From: Pseudonocardia sp. DSM 110487
GTDB taxonomy: Bacteria > Actinomycetota > Actinomycetes > Mycobacteriales > Pseudonocardiaceae
Direction: 5' to 3'
Assembly: GCF_019468565.1 (NCBI RefSeq)
Contig: NZ_CP080521.1
Coordinates: 4,588,001-4,652,000 of the forward strand
DNA length: 64,000 nucleotides
Shown here: piece by piece, positions 1 through 7,305 of the stretch
Layout: each line of letters opens with the position of its first letter
Numbering within the stretch: the stretch's first letter is position 1
Translations under genes and position numbers: made by a program
The notes under the pieces: generated by a model
Seen by the model: only the letters and a program-made list of their open reading frames with translations
Told to the model about the DNA's origin: nothing
Database searches by the model: none

Positions 1-1106
1 GTCACCTCCGACACCCGGGGGAAGAGGCCCGACCGGACGATGAACCGGATCGGCGCGGAGAGGTCGACGCCATCGGCCCGCACCTCGTCCATCAGGGCCT
101 GCGCCCGCGCCGTGTCGAAGGGTTCCGGGCGCAGGTCGGGGTTGTACCCGATCACGCCGTCGGGGATGAGCTGCGCGGCAGGCGTGCCCGCGCCCTCGAA
201 GAGCGCGGAGATGATGCCGTCCCGGTCGATGACCATCCCGATGGCCCGCCGCACCCGGATGTCATCGAGCGGCGGCTCGGTGGCCTGCAGGCGCAGGGCC
301 GTCGTCTCGTTGTTGGGGAAGGAGACGCCGAGCTCCTCGGCGCCGTCCTCGGGGCCGATGCCCGTCGCGATGTCGGCCTCGCCGTTCACGACCATGGCCG
401 CGCGCACGCTGGAGTCGGAGCGCCACTGGTACTCGGCCCGGGCGAACGCAGGCGGGGTGCCCCAGTAGCCGGGGTTGCGCTCGAGGGTCAGCCGGGTGCC
501 CGGCTCCCACCCGGCGATGCGGAACGGCCCGGTGCCGACCGGTTCGCGTACCTTCCCGTCCGCGTCCGTGGACGGATGCACCATCTCCACGAACGACAGG
601 CGCAGCGGCAGGATCGGGTCCGGCGTGTCGGAGGTGACCACCAGCGTGGTCGGGTCCGGCGCCGCGGTCTCGAGGGAGTCGTTGAAGACGTAGCCCTGGA
701 TGTGGCAGTCGATGTCCGCGTTCACCGCGCGGTCGATCGAGTGGGCGGCCGCGGCGGCGTCGAACGGGGTGCCGTCGCTGAACAGGACGCCCTCACGCAG
801 GGTGAACGTCCACGAGGTCGGCGTGGTCTGCGTCCAGGACGTGGCGAGGAGCGGCTCCAGCGCGCCGGTGGTGGGGTTCCGTTCGGCAAGCGGCTCGGTG
901 ATGTTGGAGCGGACGACGACCCCGGTGCCGGTGAGCGACGCATCGCACGCTTCGAGGGTGGGCGGCTCCTCCGGGAGGACGATCCGGATCGTGTCGGCGG
1001 GTGCCGTGGCCTGGCCGCCGCAGGCCGCGACGGTCAGGCCCAGCACGGCGGCCACCAGTACTGCTCGTGCGCGGACGAACGCGGCCCTCCGCTGGGCAGA
1101 CGTCAT
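1..1106 (-). CDS. Family-5 ABC transporter substrate-binding lipoprotein, 3' end outside the window
   Basis: This is an extracytoplasmic binding protein of the peptide/nickel/opine ABC importer class. It captures a ligand outside the membrane and hands it to a DppB/DppC-type permease. The N-terminus carries two Arg, a hydrophobic stretch and the lipobox LTVAAC followed by GGQ, so it should be lipid-anchored. Typical family-5 blocks follow: LREGVLFSDGTPFDA, then GTGPFRIAGWEPG and LERNPGYW. The ATG at 1106 is preceded by GGAGG seven bases upstream. About 368 residues are visible of the usual 500-540, and the reading frame runs off the left edge. The permease and ATPase genes presumably lie beyond that edge. 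A well-formed promoter with a LacI-type box lies upstream. The ligand is unknown. Confidence 0.9.
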   Translation of the reverse strand, partial: MTSAQRRAAFVRARAVLVAAVLGLTVAACGGQATAPADTIRIVLPEEPPTLEACDASLTGTGVVVRSNITEPLAERNPTTGALEPLLATSWTQTTPTSWTFTLREGVLFSDGTPFDAAAAAHSIDRAVNADIDCHIQGYVFNDSLETAAPDPTTLVVTSDTPDPILPLRLSFVEMVHPSTDADGKVREPVGTGPFRIAGWEPGTRLTLERNPGYWGTPPAFARAEYQWRSDSSVRAAMVVNGEADIATGIGPEDGAEELGVSFPNNETTALRLQATEPPLDDIRVRRAIGMVIDRDGIISALFEGAGTPAAQLIPDGVIGYNPDLRPEPFDTARAQALMDEVRADGVDLSAPIRFIVRSGLFPRVSEV

Positions 1107-1137
1107 CGTTGATCCTCCGCGCACCGGGGCGACCGTC

Positions 1138-1153
1138 GTTCACATATGTGGAC
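1138..1153. promoter_or_regulatory. 16-bp near-palindrome, downstream operator candidate
   Basis: GTTCACATATGTGGAC is symmetric around CATATG with one mismatched pair. It lies just downstream of the predicted -10 box of the binding-protein gene. A second copy lies at 1213-1228, centre to centre 75 bp away. The cognate regulator is unknown. Confidence 0.5.
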
Positions 1154-1173
1154 GAATGCTGGATGGGAAGACG

Positions 1174-1203
1174 AACCTAAGGGGAGCGGTCCGAACGCGT
1201 CAA
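1174..1203 (-). promoter_or_regulatory. Predicted promoter of the binding-protein gene
   Basis: Read on the minus strand, a -35 box TTGACG (1198-1203) is followed by an 18-bp spacer and a -10 box TAGGTT (1174-1179). This is a good match to actinobacterial housekeeping promoters. It would give a leader of about 60 nt before the ATG at 1106. It is flanked by operator-like palindromes. Confidence 0.6.
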
Positions 1204-1209
1204 GCGCTT
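1202..1209. promoter_or_regulatory. LacI-type operator core overlapping the -35 box
   Basis: AAGCGCTT is a perfect 8-bp palindrome with the central CG typical of LacI/GalR-family operators; the minus strand reads AAAGCGCTTG. It overlaps TTGACG, so occupancy would block RNA polymerase. The LacI-family gene at 1271-2323 is the obvious candidate. Confidence 0.5.
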
Positions 1210-1212
1210 TCC

Positions 1213-1228
1213 GTCCACATATGAGGAC
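1213..1228. promoter_or_regulatory. 16-bp near-palindrome, upstream operator candidate
   Basis: GTCCACATATGAGGAC is symmetric around CATATG with one mismatched pair and matches the 1138-1153 copy at most positions. It lies just upstream of the predicted -35 box, so the two copies bracket the promoter. Confidence 0.5.
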
Positions 1229-1270
1229 AGTGGTCTGCCTACCTGCACGGCCAGTGCGCGAGAGAGCCGA

Positions 1271-2323
1271 TCAGGAGCTCTCGCGCTGCACGATCCGGAA
1301 CCCGACGTCCCGGCTCAGTTCGGCCACCGGACGGCGCTGCATGCGCTCCAGCAGCAGGCTGCCGGCGAGGGTGCCGATCTCCTCGGCGGGCACCGCCACC
1401 GTGGTCAGCGACGGCACGAGGTGCGAGGCGATCTCGAAGTTGCCGAACCCGGTGATCGCGAAGCGTTCCGGCACCGGGATGCCCCGCCGGGTGCACGCCA
1501 GCAGTGCGCCCGCCGCGAAGACGTCGCTCGCGAAGACCAGCGCGTCGGTGTCGGGGTGGCGGGTGAGGGCCTGGTCGAGCAGCTCGACGCCGGTGGCCAT
1601 GCTCACGGGGCGGTCCTCGGCCGCGCAGACCCGGGGCTCGGTGCCCAGCAGCTCGCGGACGGCTGCGGCGAACCCGTCGCGACGCTCGGCTGCCCTGAAG
1701 TCCCCTGGCTGCAGCGCTCCGGCGAAGACTAGGCGGCGCCGTCCGCGCTCGACCAGGTGGCGGACCAGCGCCGCGGTCGCGGCCGCGTTGGAGAATCCGA
1801 CGAGCATGTCGACCGGGCGCTCGGTCCAGCCCCACGTCTCGACGACGGGCACGGCCGCGGCGGCGAGCAGCGAGCGAGTGCCCGCCGTGTGCTCGGTGCC
1901 CACGACGAGCAGGCCGTCCGGGCGGCGGCCGAGGAAGCTGCGGACGAGCCGCTCCTCCTGCTCGGGGTGGTACTCGGTGCTGCCGACGAAGATCTGGTAG
2001 CCGTGCGGGGTGAGCATCTCGGAGAACGCGTGGACGGTCTGGGCGAACACCGACGCGTTGATCAGCGGGATGATCGCCGCCACGGCGCGGCTGCGGTTGG
2101 ACGCGAGGTTGCTGGCCGCGAGGTTCGGGACGTAGCCGGTGGCCGCCACGGCCTGCTCGACGCGCGCGTAGGTCTCCTCGGCCACCGCCTCCGGATCGCG
2201 AAGGGCGCGGGACACCGTCTGCGGGGAGACACCGGCGGCCCTCGCGACGTCGTCGAGGGTGACCGAGCTGGTCCGCCTGCGCGTGCGGCGAGGCGTGGTG
2301 TCCACGCGCGGAACCGTAGCCAA
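1271..2323 (-). CDS. LacI/GalR-family transcriptional regulator
   Basis: This is a DNA-binding repressor with an effector-binding core. The N-terminal helix-turn-helix reads VTLDDVARAAGVSPQTVSRA, followed by the hinge region (YVPNLAASNLA) and a periplasmic-binding-protein fold containing DALVFASDVFAAG and GFGNFEIASHLVPSLTTV. At 350 residues it has normal family length. The start is a TTG at 2323, eight bases after the enoyl-CoA hydratase stop; an in-frame GTG at 2305 is an alternative. Both leave the HTH intact and neither has a strong ribosome site, so translation is probably coupled. It is the last gene of the minus-strand CoA-transferase operon. LacI-type palindromes lie on the promoter of that operon (5401-5424) and on the next promoter downstream (1202-1209), suggesting autoregulation and control of the transporter. 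Confidence 0.92.
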   Translation of the reverse strand: MATVPRVDTTPRRTRRRTSSVTLDDVARAAGVSPQTVSRALRDPEAVAEETYARVEQAVAATGYVPNLAASNLASNRSRAVAAIIPLINASVFAQTVHAFSEMLTPHGYQIFVGSTEYHPEQEERLVRSFLGRRPDGLLVVGTEHTAGTRSLLAAAAVPVVETWGWTERPVDMLVGFSNAAATAALVRHLVERGRRRLVFAGALQPGDFRAAERRDGFAAAVRELLGTEPRVCAAEDRPVSMATGVELLDQALTRHPDTDALVFASDVFAAGALLACTRRGIPVPERFAITGFGNFEIASHLVPSLTTVAVPAEEIGTLAGSLLLERMQRRPVAELSRDVGFRIVQRESS

Positions 2324-2330
2324 CCCTGCG

Positions 2331-3098
2331 TCAGCGCCTGCGGAAGACCGGCGCGCGCTTCTCGGTGAACGCGAGCCTGCCCTCCGCGGCGTCCTCGGTG
2401 GCGAAGCAGATCGTCTGCAGGTCGCGCTCGTACTCGAGCGCCTTGTCCTCCGGCAGGCTGTACGCGGCCCGCAGGTTGATCTTCGCGGTCTCCGCGGCGA
2501 TCGGGGCCCGCGAGGCGATCGTCGCCGCGATCGCCGTGGCTCGCGCCGTGAGGCCGTCGGGGGACACGACCTCGCTGATCAGATGCCAGCGCAATGCCTG
2601 CTCGGCGTCGATCGGCTCTCCTGTCATGATCATCAGTGCGGTGTTGCCCGGGCCGATGGCGCGGGAGAGCAGGCTCGTCATGCCGCCGCCGCCGATCCAG
2701 CCCAGCTTGATCTCGGGTGCGGCGAAGGTGGCGGCCGTCGACGCGATGCGGATGTCGCAGGACAACGCGGTCTCCAGGCCGCCGCCGAGCGCGTAGCCGT
2801 TCACGGCCGCGATCGTCGGGGTGCGCGCGGCGCGGATCGCGTCGCAGTAATCCGTGCGGTTGCGGAAGTCCCACGGGGTGGCGTAGCGGTCGAGCTCGCG
2901 GATGTCGGAGCCCGCGCTGAACGCGCGCCCGGCGCCGGTCACGACGATCGCCCGCACCTCGTCGGTGCCGTCGCACCACTCGACGGCGCGGACGATCGCC
3001 GCGGACATCTCGGCCGTGACGGCGTTGAGCTTCGCGGGCCGGTTGAGCGTGAGCGTCGCGACCTGGTCATCGACATCCAGGGTGACCTCGTCGCTCAT
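2331..3098 (-). CDS. Enoyl-CoA hydratase/isomerase (crotonase family)
   Basis: A cytoplasmic crotonase-fold enzyme of 255 residues, probably hydrating or isomerising an acyl-CoA. The two oxyanion-hole segments are visible: AFSAGSDIREL and the glycine-rich ALGGGLETALSCDIRIAS. The family core APEIKLGWIGGGG follows. The ATG at 3098 overlaps the upstream stop (ATGA) and has AAGGAG eight bases before it, which fixes the start. It is third in the operon after the CoA transferase and the binding-protein-like gene and precedes lacI. This suggests one pathway in which a substrate is loaded onto CoA and then hydrated. The substrate cannot be read from sequence, and a dehydratase or racemase-like role is also possible within this fold. 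Confidence 0.9.
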   Translation of the reverse strand: MSDEVTLDVDDQVATLTLNRPAKLNAVTAEMSAAIVRAVEWCDGTDEVRAIVVTGAGRAFSAGSDIRELDRYATPWDFRNRTDYCDAIRAARTPTIAAVNGYALGGGLETALSCDIRIASTAATFAAPEIKLGWIGGGGMTSLLSRAIGPGNTALMIMTGEPIDAEQALRWHLISEVVSPDGLTARATAIAATIASRAPIAAETAKINLRAAYSLPEDKALEYERDLQTICFATEDAAEGRLAFTEKRAPVFRRR

Positions 3099-4183
3099 GT
3101 GATTCGCTCCTTCTCGCGGTAGAGCACCTGCATGCGGGCCAGAGCGCGGCGGTGGTCGAGAGCCCCGGCGAGCGCATCGCGGACCAGGCCCGATGCGGCC
3201 GACTGGAAGGGGATGTAGCCCGCGTACCGCGGGCGCACCCACGCCGTCTCGCAGGTCCGAGCCGTCCGGCGGTAGAAGCCGCTCGCCGCGGCGTCGACGC
3301 CGGCGTCGGCCCATGCTGCTCGCGCGCTCGGCTGCCCGGCGTGCGTGGGCAGGAACCGGGTCTGCGTCTCGGTGCTCATCAACCACCGGACGTGGTCGAG
3401 CAGCGCGGCGGTGGGCGTGCACCGGCTGCTGATGGCGATGCCGGTGCCGCCCAGGGTGGAGCCGGGCGGGCCGCCGGGCGCGGCGGCCGGGGCGTCGCCG
3501 AAGGTCAGGCGCCCCGCGTAGTTCACGTACCCGTAGACGAGGGGGCAGAGCGCGAGGCGGTCGGTGGTCGACATCAGTTCCAGGAGCCCGATGGGGTTGA
3601 GGGCGCGGGTCGGCGCGGGGGCCCGCGCATCGATCGCCGCCATGAGGTCGAGCACGTCCAGCCCGGTGCCCGTCGACAGCAGGCGGTCGGGGTCGGCGGC
3701 CGGCTCCTCGCCCAGTGCGACCGCGATGGAGCAGAAGGTCAGGAAGGCGTGTGGACCGGCCAGCGAGAGCGCCACCGGGGCGGTGCGAGAGATGCGCTCG
3801 ACCTCGTCCCACGTGGCGAGCGGCTCGCCGACGAGGTCGGCGCGCGCCGCGCACACCTGTGTCGCGGCGTCGAGCGGGAGCGCCCATTGCCGCCCGTCGC
3901 GGGCGTAGGAAGCCATGGTGGCGCCGATGCTCGCCGCCGCCCAGTCCGCCAGCTCGTCGGCACCGAACAGGTCGTCGAGCGGGGTGAGACAGCCCGCTTC
4001 CAGCGCGTCGCCGAGGTGGGGGTGGTCGAGCACGACGAGGTCGTAGCGCGCGCAGAGGTCAGTGATCGGGTGCGACTCGAACCCTTCGAGGGGCTGTGTG
4101 TCCCATGTGACGAGATCGCCGGCCGCGGCCTTCAGCGCCGCGTACCCGCGCGGGTGGTCCCAGGTGAGTCCGGCGAAGGTCAC
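3095..4183 (-). CDS. Binding-protein-like protein without a signal peptide
   Basis: This 362-residue protein resembles family-1 extracellular solute-binding proteins (for example TWDTQPLEGFESHP near the N-terminus, LCPLVYGYVNYAGRL and GGTGIAISSRC in the second half). It starts VTFAGLTWDHPRGYAALKAA and has neither a signal peptide nor a lipobox. The GTG at 4183 overlaps the CoA-transferase stop (GTGA) and follows GGTGGAG, so a missed upstream signal sequence is unlikely. The gene is sandwiched between the CoA transferase and enoyl-CoA hydratase genes with 4-base overlaps on both sides. It has no permease partner in the operon. A cytoplasmic ligand-binding or chaperone-like role is possible, but this is inference; non-classical export is the alternative. 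Confidence 0.75.
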   Translation of the reverse strand: MTFAGLTWDHPRGYAALKAAAGDLVTWDTQPLEGFESHPITDLCARYDLVVLDHPHLGDALEAGCLTPLDDLFGADELADWAAASIGATMASYARDGRQWALPLDAATQVCAARADLVGEPLATWDEVERISRTAPVALSLAGPHAFLTFCSIAVALGEEPAADPDRLLSTGTGLDVLDLMAAIDARAPAPTRALNPIGLLELMSTTDRLALCPLVYGYVNYAGRLTFGDAPAAAPGGPPGSTLGGTGIAISSRCTPTAALLDHVRWLMSTETQTRFLPTHAGQPSARAAWADAGVDAAASGFYRRTARTCETAWVRPRYAGYIPFQSAASGLVRDALAGALDHRRALARMQVLYREKERIT

Positions 4184-5385
4184 GTCGTCTCCACCACGAC
4201 GCCGTCCGCGAGCAGCCGGTCGATCTCCGCGGCGTCCACACCGAGCTCGTCGAGCACCTCGCGGGTGTGCTCGCCGGTGAGCGGGGCGCCGCGGTCGATC
4301 CGGGGTGGGGTCGCGGAGAAGCGGTACGGGAAGCCGGGCGTGGTCACGCGGCCCTCGGTGGGGTGGTCGTAGCTGACGAAAGTGCCGTTGTGCCGGACCT
4401 GGGGGTCGCGCAGCAGGTCGGCGTAGCCGTAGACCGGACCGGCCCAGATGCCGGCGGCGGCGAACGCGTCGAGCCAGTGCCGCGACGGTTTCCCAGCCAG
4501 GTACCGGGCCGTCGTCGCGAAGATCTGGTCGCGGTGGGTCCAGCCGTGTTCCTCGTCGACCATGTCGAGGAAGGAGTCCTCGCCGAGCACCTCGCCGAGC
4601 GCCTTGAGCGGCGGGAAGGCCAGCACGATGTAGCCGTCGGCGGTGCGGAACGCGCCGTAGGGCGCGCGGATGTAGACGTGGGCGTGCGGCTCCTCGGACC
4701 GCTCCTGCGGCAGCCCGCCGACCGTGTGCACCGACAGCTCCTGCATCTGCAGCGTGCTGATCGCGTCGAGCATGTTGACCGTGACGAACTGGCCCTCCCC
4801 GGTGCGCTCCCGGTGCAGCAGCGCGGCGAGCACCCCCTCGAACGCGGTGGACGCGGTGACCGCGTCGACGAGGTACTGCCCCGCGGCCCGCGGGGCCTCT
4901 CCGGCCCGCCCGCTGGAGAGCATCGCGCCCGACATCGCCTGCAGCAGCAGGTCCTGCCCCGGGCGCTGGGCGTAGGGGCCGTCCTCGCCATAGCCGGAGA
5001 TCGACACGTAGACCAGCGCCGGGTTGACCGCGCGAAGGCTCTCGTAGTCGACGCCGAGCCGCGCCGCGACGCCGGGCCGGTAGTTCTGCAGGAAGACGTC
5101 GGCCGAGGCCACGAGCCTGCGCAGCACCTCGCGTCCCGCGTCGGTCTTCAGGTCCACGGCGAGGGAGCGCTTGTTGCGGTTGAGCGAGAGGAACGAGACG
5201 TTGATCCGGTTGCCGGCCGCGCCGCCCGCCGCGGCGTGGCGCTGCCACTCGCCGGTGACCGGCTCGACCTTGACGACGTCGGCGCCGAGGTCGCCGAGCC
5301 GCTGGGCGGCGAAGGGGCCTGCCATCGCGATGGAGCAGTCGAGGACGCGGTATCCGGTGAGCACACCCCGGCGCTGGTCGGTCAC
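4180..5385 (-). CDS. Family III CoA transferase (CaiB/BaiF type)
   Basis: Transfers CoA between a donor acyl-CoA and a carboxylic acid in the cytoplasm. The 401-residue length is typical. Family blocks are LDCSIAMAGPFAAQRLGDLGADVVKVE near the N-terminus (with VKVEP), FLQNYRPGVAARLGVDYE, and RPGQDLLLQAMSG, in which Asp145 is the expected catalytic Asp. Start: GTG at 5385 with AGAGGAG six bases before it. It is the first gene of a four-gene minus-strand operon (CoA transferase, binding-protein-like protein, enoyl-CoA hydratase, LacI). Its promoter at 5428-5457 is followed by a double palindrome expected to bind LacI. The acid substrate is unknown. Confidence 0.92.
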   Translation of the reverse strand: MTDQRRGVLTGYRVLDCSIAMAGPFAAQRLGDLGADVVKVEPVTGEWQRHAAAGGAAGNRINVSFLSLNRNKRSLAVDLKTDAGREVLRRLVASADVFLQNYRPGVAARLGVDYESLRAVNPALVYVSISGYGEDGPYAQRPGQDLLLQAMSGAMLSSGRAGEAPRAAGQYLVDAVTASTAFEGVLAALLHRERTGEGQFVTVNMLDAISTLQMQELSVHTVGGLPQERSEEPHAHVYIRAPYGAFRTADGYIVLAFPPLKALGEVLGEDSFLDMVDEEHGWTHRDQIFATTARYLAGKPSRHWLDAFAAAGIWAGPVYGYADLLRDPQVRHNGTFVSYDHPTEGRVTTPGFPYRFSATPPRIDRGAPLTGEHTREVLDELGVDAAEIDRLLADGVVVETT

Positions 5386-5400
5386 GAGGACTCCTCTGGT

Positions 5401-5424
5401 GTTAGCGCTACCGCTAGCGCTAAC
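5401..5424. promoter_or_regulatory. Double LacI-type operator
   Basis: Two copies of the 8-bp palindrome TAGCGCTA (5403-5410 and 5415-5422) separated by CCGC form a 24-bp inverted repeat with perfect 10-bp arms, GTTAGCGCTA and TAGCGCTAAC. It lies immediately downstream of the minus-strand -10 box, over the expected transcription start. This is the best operator candidate for the LacI regulator encoded at the end of the same operon. Confidence 0.75.
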
Positions 5425-5427
5425 ATC

Positions 5428-5457
5428 ACGCTAGGCAGCGGCCGGTCGGGGTGTCAA
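5428..5457 (-). promoter_or_regulatory. Predicted promoter of the CoA-transferase operon
   Basis: On the minus strand, TTGACA (5452-5457), an 18-bp spacer and TAGCGT (5428-5433) form a consensus-like promoter. Transcription would start inside the operator at 5401-5424. Confidence 0.65.
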
Positions 5458-5495
5458 ACGGAGCTGCTCGATCTGTCAGAGAAGAGGCTTCATCG

Positions 5496-5525
5496 ATGAA
5501 CCGTTCCGATGGCGGCCGCTCGTGA
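5496..5525 (+). CDS. Possible 9-codon leader peptide ahead of the SDR gene
   Basis: ATG at 5496 opens a frame encoding MNRSDGGRS and ends in TGA at 5523-5525, which overlaps the GTG start of the SDR gene (GTGA). AAGAGG lies eight bases before the ATG, whereas the SDR GTG has no evident ribosome site. Translation of the SDR gene may therefore depend on ribosomes terminating here. The assignment is tentative. Confidence 0.35.
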   Translation: MNRSDGGRS

Positions 5526-6259
5526 CGGCCGCGCTCGTCACGGGGGCCGCCGGCGCGCTCGGCCGGGCCACCGCGGCCCGCCTCGCGGCCGACGGGTTCG
5601 ACGTCGCCCTGCTCGACGTCGATGAGGCGGGGCTGGACGCGACGGCCGAGGACGTCGTCAAAACCGGCGGGCGTGCGTTGTCGCTGCCGGTCGACCTGCG
5701 CGAGGCGGAGGCGATCGAGGACGCGGTCGACCGCACGACCGCCGAGCTCGGCCCGCTGGGGGCGCTCGTGAACAACGCCGCGATCTACCCGAACCGGCCG
5801 TTCCTCGATGTGCCCCTCGAGGAGTACGACCGGGTGGTCGCGGTGAACCAGCGCGCCTACTGGATCGCGGCGCAGTCCGCGGCCCGCCGGATGGTCACCG
5901 CCGGGCGAGGGGCGATCGTGAACATCGCGTCGATCACCATGCACGGCGGCTGGTCCGACCTGGCGGCCTACGTCTCCACCAAGGGCGCGGCGGCCGCGTT
6001 CACCAGGGCGCTCGCCCGCGAGCTCGGCCCGTACGGCGTGCGCGTCAACTGCGTGTCGCCCGGCGCGTTCCCCACGGCCGCCGAGGAGATCCACGAGAAC
6101 CCCGAGGAGTACCGGCGGTTCGTGCTGGACCGGCAGTCGCTCAAGCGGCGCGGCCGCCCCGAGGAGCTCGCCGCGGTGGTGGCGTTCCTCGTCGGCCCGG
6201 ACTCCTCGTTCGTCACCGGGCAGTGCATCGAGGTCAACGGAGGGTGGGTGATGGCGTGA
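5522..6259 (+). CDS. Short-chain dehydrogenase/reductase
   Basis: A classical 245-residue SDR, NAD(P)-dependent and cytoplasmic. It shows the cofactor motif VTGAAGALGRA at residues 6-16, LVNNAA, the catalytic Ser in IVNIASITM, YVSTKGA (YxxxK), and the C-terminal FVTGQCIEVNGGWVMA. The start is GTG at 5522; no other in-frame start retains the glycine-rich motif, and a nine-codon leader frame ends on this start. It is the first of four plus-strand genes (SDR, DUF4432, Gfo/Idh/MocA, sugar isomerase) joined mostly by 4-base overlaps, which points to oxidation of a sugar or polyol. It probably shares the LacI operator region with the divergent CoA-transferase operon. Confidence 0.92.
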   Translation: MTAALVTGAAGALGRATAARLAADGFDVALLDVDEAGLDATAEDVVKTGGRALSLPVDLREAEAIEDAVDRTTAELGPLGALVNNAAIYPNRPFLDVPLEEYDRVVAVNQRAYWIAAQSAARRMVTAGRGAIVNIASITMHGGWSDLAAYVSTKGAAAAFTRALARELGPYGVRVNCVSPGAFPTAAEEIHENPEEYRRFVLDRQSLKRRGRPEELAAVVAFLVGPDSSFVTGQCIEVNGGWVMA

Positions 6260-7305
6260 CGCTGGATCGAGCCGAGATCGCGCGGCGAGCGGGGGACATC
6301 AGCGCCGCGGGCGGCGTGCGCGCGGTCGTGCTGGACGACGGCGCCGAGCGCGGCATCCGGGTGCTGGAGTTCCGCACCGGCGGCGGGCTGGCGTTCGACG
6401 TGCTGGTCGACCGGGCCATGGACCTCGGCACCGCGGAGTTCCGCGGCAACGGCTTCGGCTGGCACTCGGCCACCGGGTTCCGCCACCCCGGGCTGCACGA
6501 GTACGCCGACGAAGGCGGGCTGTCGATGCTGCGCAGCTTCTCCGGGTTGCTGCTCACGGCCGGCCTGGACCACACGCTCTTCACCGCCGAGGTGGACGCG
6601 TCCCAGTACCGCTACCCGCACCGGGCCACCGTCTGGAACGGGCTGCACGGGCGCGTCGCCAACATCCCCGCCCGCCTCTCCGGGTACGGCGAGCGGTGGA
6701 TCGACGACGAACGCTGCGTGCTGTGGGCCGAGGGCGAGGTACGCCAGGCCGCGATCTTCGGCGAGCACCTGCGGCTCACCCGCCGGATCGAAGCCGACCT
6801 GGGCGGCACCGAGATACGGCTGATCGACAGCGTGCGCAACGCCGGGTTCGACCCCACGCCGCACATGTACCTCTACCACGTCAACGTCGGCTGGCCGTTC
6901 CTCGACGAGGGTGCCCGCTACGAGCTGCCCGTCGAGCGCACGCTGTGGCAGAGCGACAGCGTCGCCGAGCAGGGCGTGTCGAACGTCGAGGTGCCCGCCC
7001 CGCAGCCGGGGTTCGTCGAGCAGGTCTACGAGCACGAGCTCAAGCCCGACGCCGCTGGCTTGGTGCGGCCGCGGCTGGTGAACGAGCGGCTCGGTGTGTT
7101 CTTCGAGCTGGAGTACGACTCGGCCCAGTTCCCGGCGTTCTTCCAGTGGCTGCACCTGCGGGAGGGCGCCTACGCCGTGGGCTTCGAACCGTCCACCCAT
7201 CACGTGCAGGGCGAGCCCGCCGCGCGCGAGGACGGGTCGATGACGTTCCTCGAACCGGGCGAGGAGCGCCGGTACGAGACGGCGTTCCGGGTGGGGGAGC
7301 TGTGA
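6256..7305 (+). CDS. DUF4432 aldose-epimerase-like protein
   Basis: A 349-residue protein of the galactose-mutarotase-like beta-sandwich superfamily (DUF4432). Recognisable segments are FDVLVDRAMDLG near residue 50, WNGLHGRVANIPA with the LHGR signature, YLYHVNVGWPFLDEG, and GFEPSTHHVQG near the C-terminus. Related proteins act on sugar epimers or on unusual deoxy-sugar acids. The GTG start at 6256 overlaps the SDR stop (GTGA). The gene lies between the SDR and a Gfo/Idh/MocA oxidoreductase, consistent with supplying one anomer or epimer to the neighbouring dehydrogenases. The true substrate is not known. Confidence 0.85.
   Translation: MTLDRAEIARRAGDISAAGGVRAVVLDDGAERGIRVLEFRTGGGLAFDVLVDRAMDLGTAEFRGNGFGWHSATGFRHPGLHEYADEGGLSMLRSFSGLLLTAGLDHTLFTAEVDASQYRYPHRATVWNGLHGRVANIPARLSGYGERWIDDERCVLWAEGEVRQAAIFGEHLRLTRRIEADLGGTEIRLIDSVRNAGFDPTPHMYLYHVNVGWPFLDEGARYELPVERTLWQSDSVAEQGVSNVEVPAPQPGFVEQVYEHELKPDAAGLVRPRLVNERLGVFFELEYDSAQFPAFFQWLHLREGAYAVGFEPSTHHVQGEPAAREDGSMTFLEPGEERRYETAFRVGEL

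Noticed and set aside
3095..5248. A 717-residue frame suggesting a fused CoA transferase and binding-protein-like protein
   Set aside because: The N-terminal half is low-complexity Arg/Ala-rich shadow sequence. The true CoA transferase lies in another frame and stops at 4180, overlapping the GTG at 4183.
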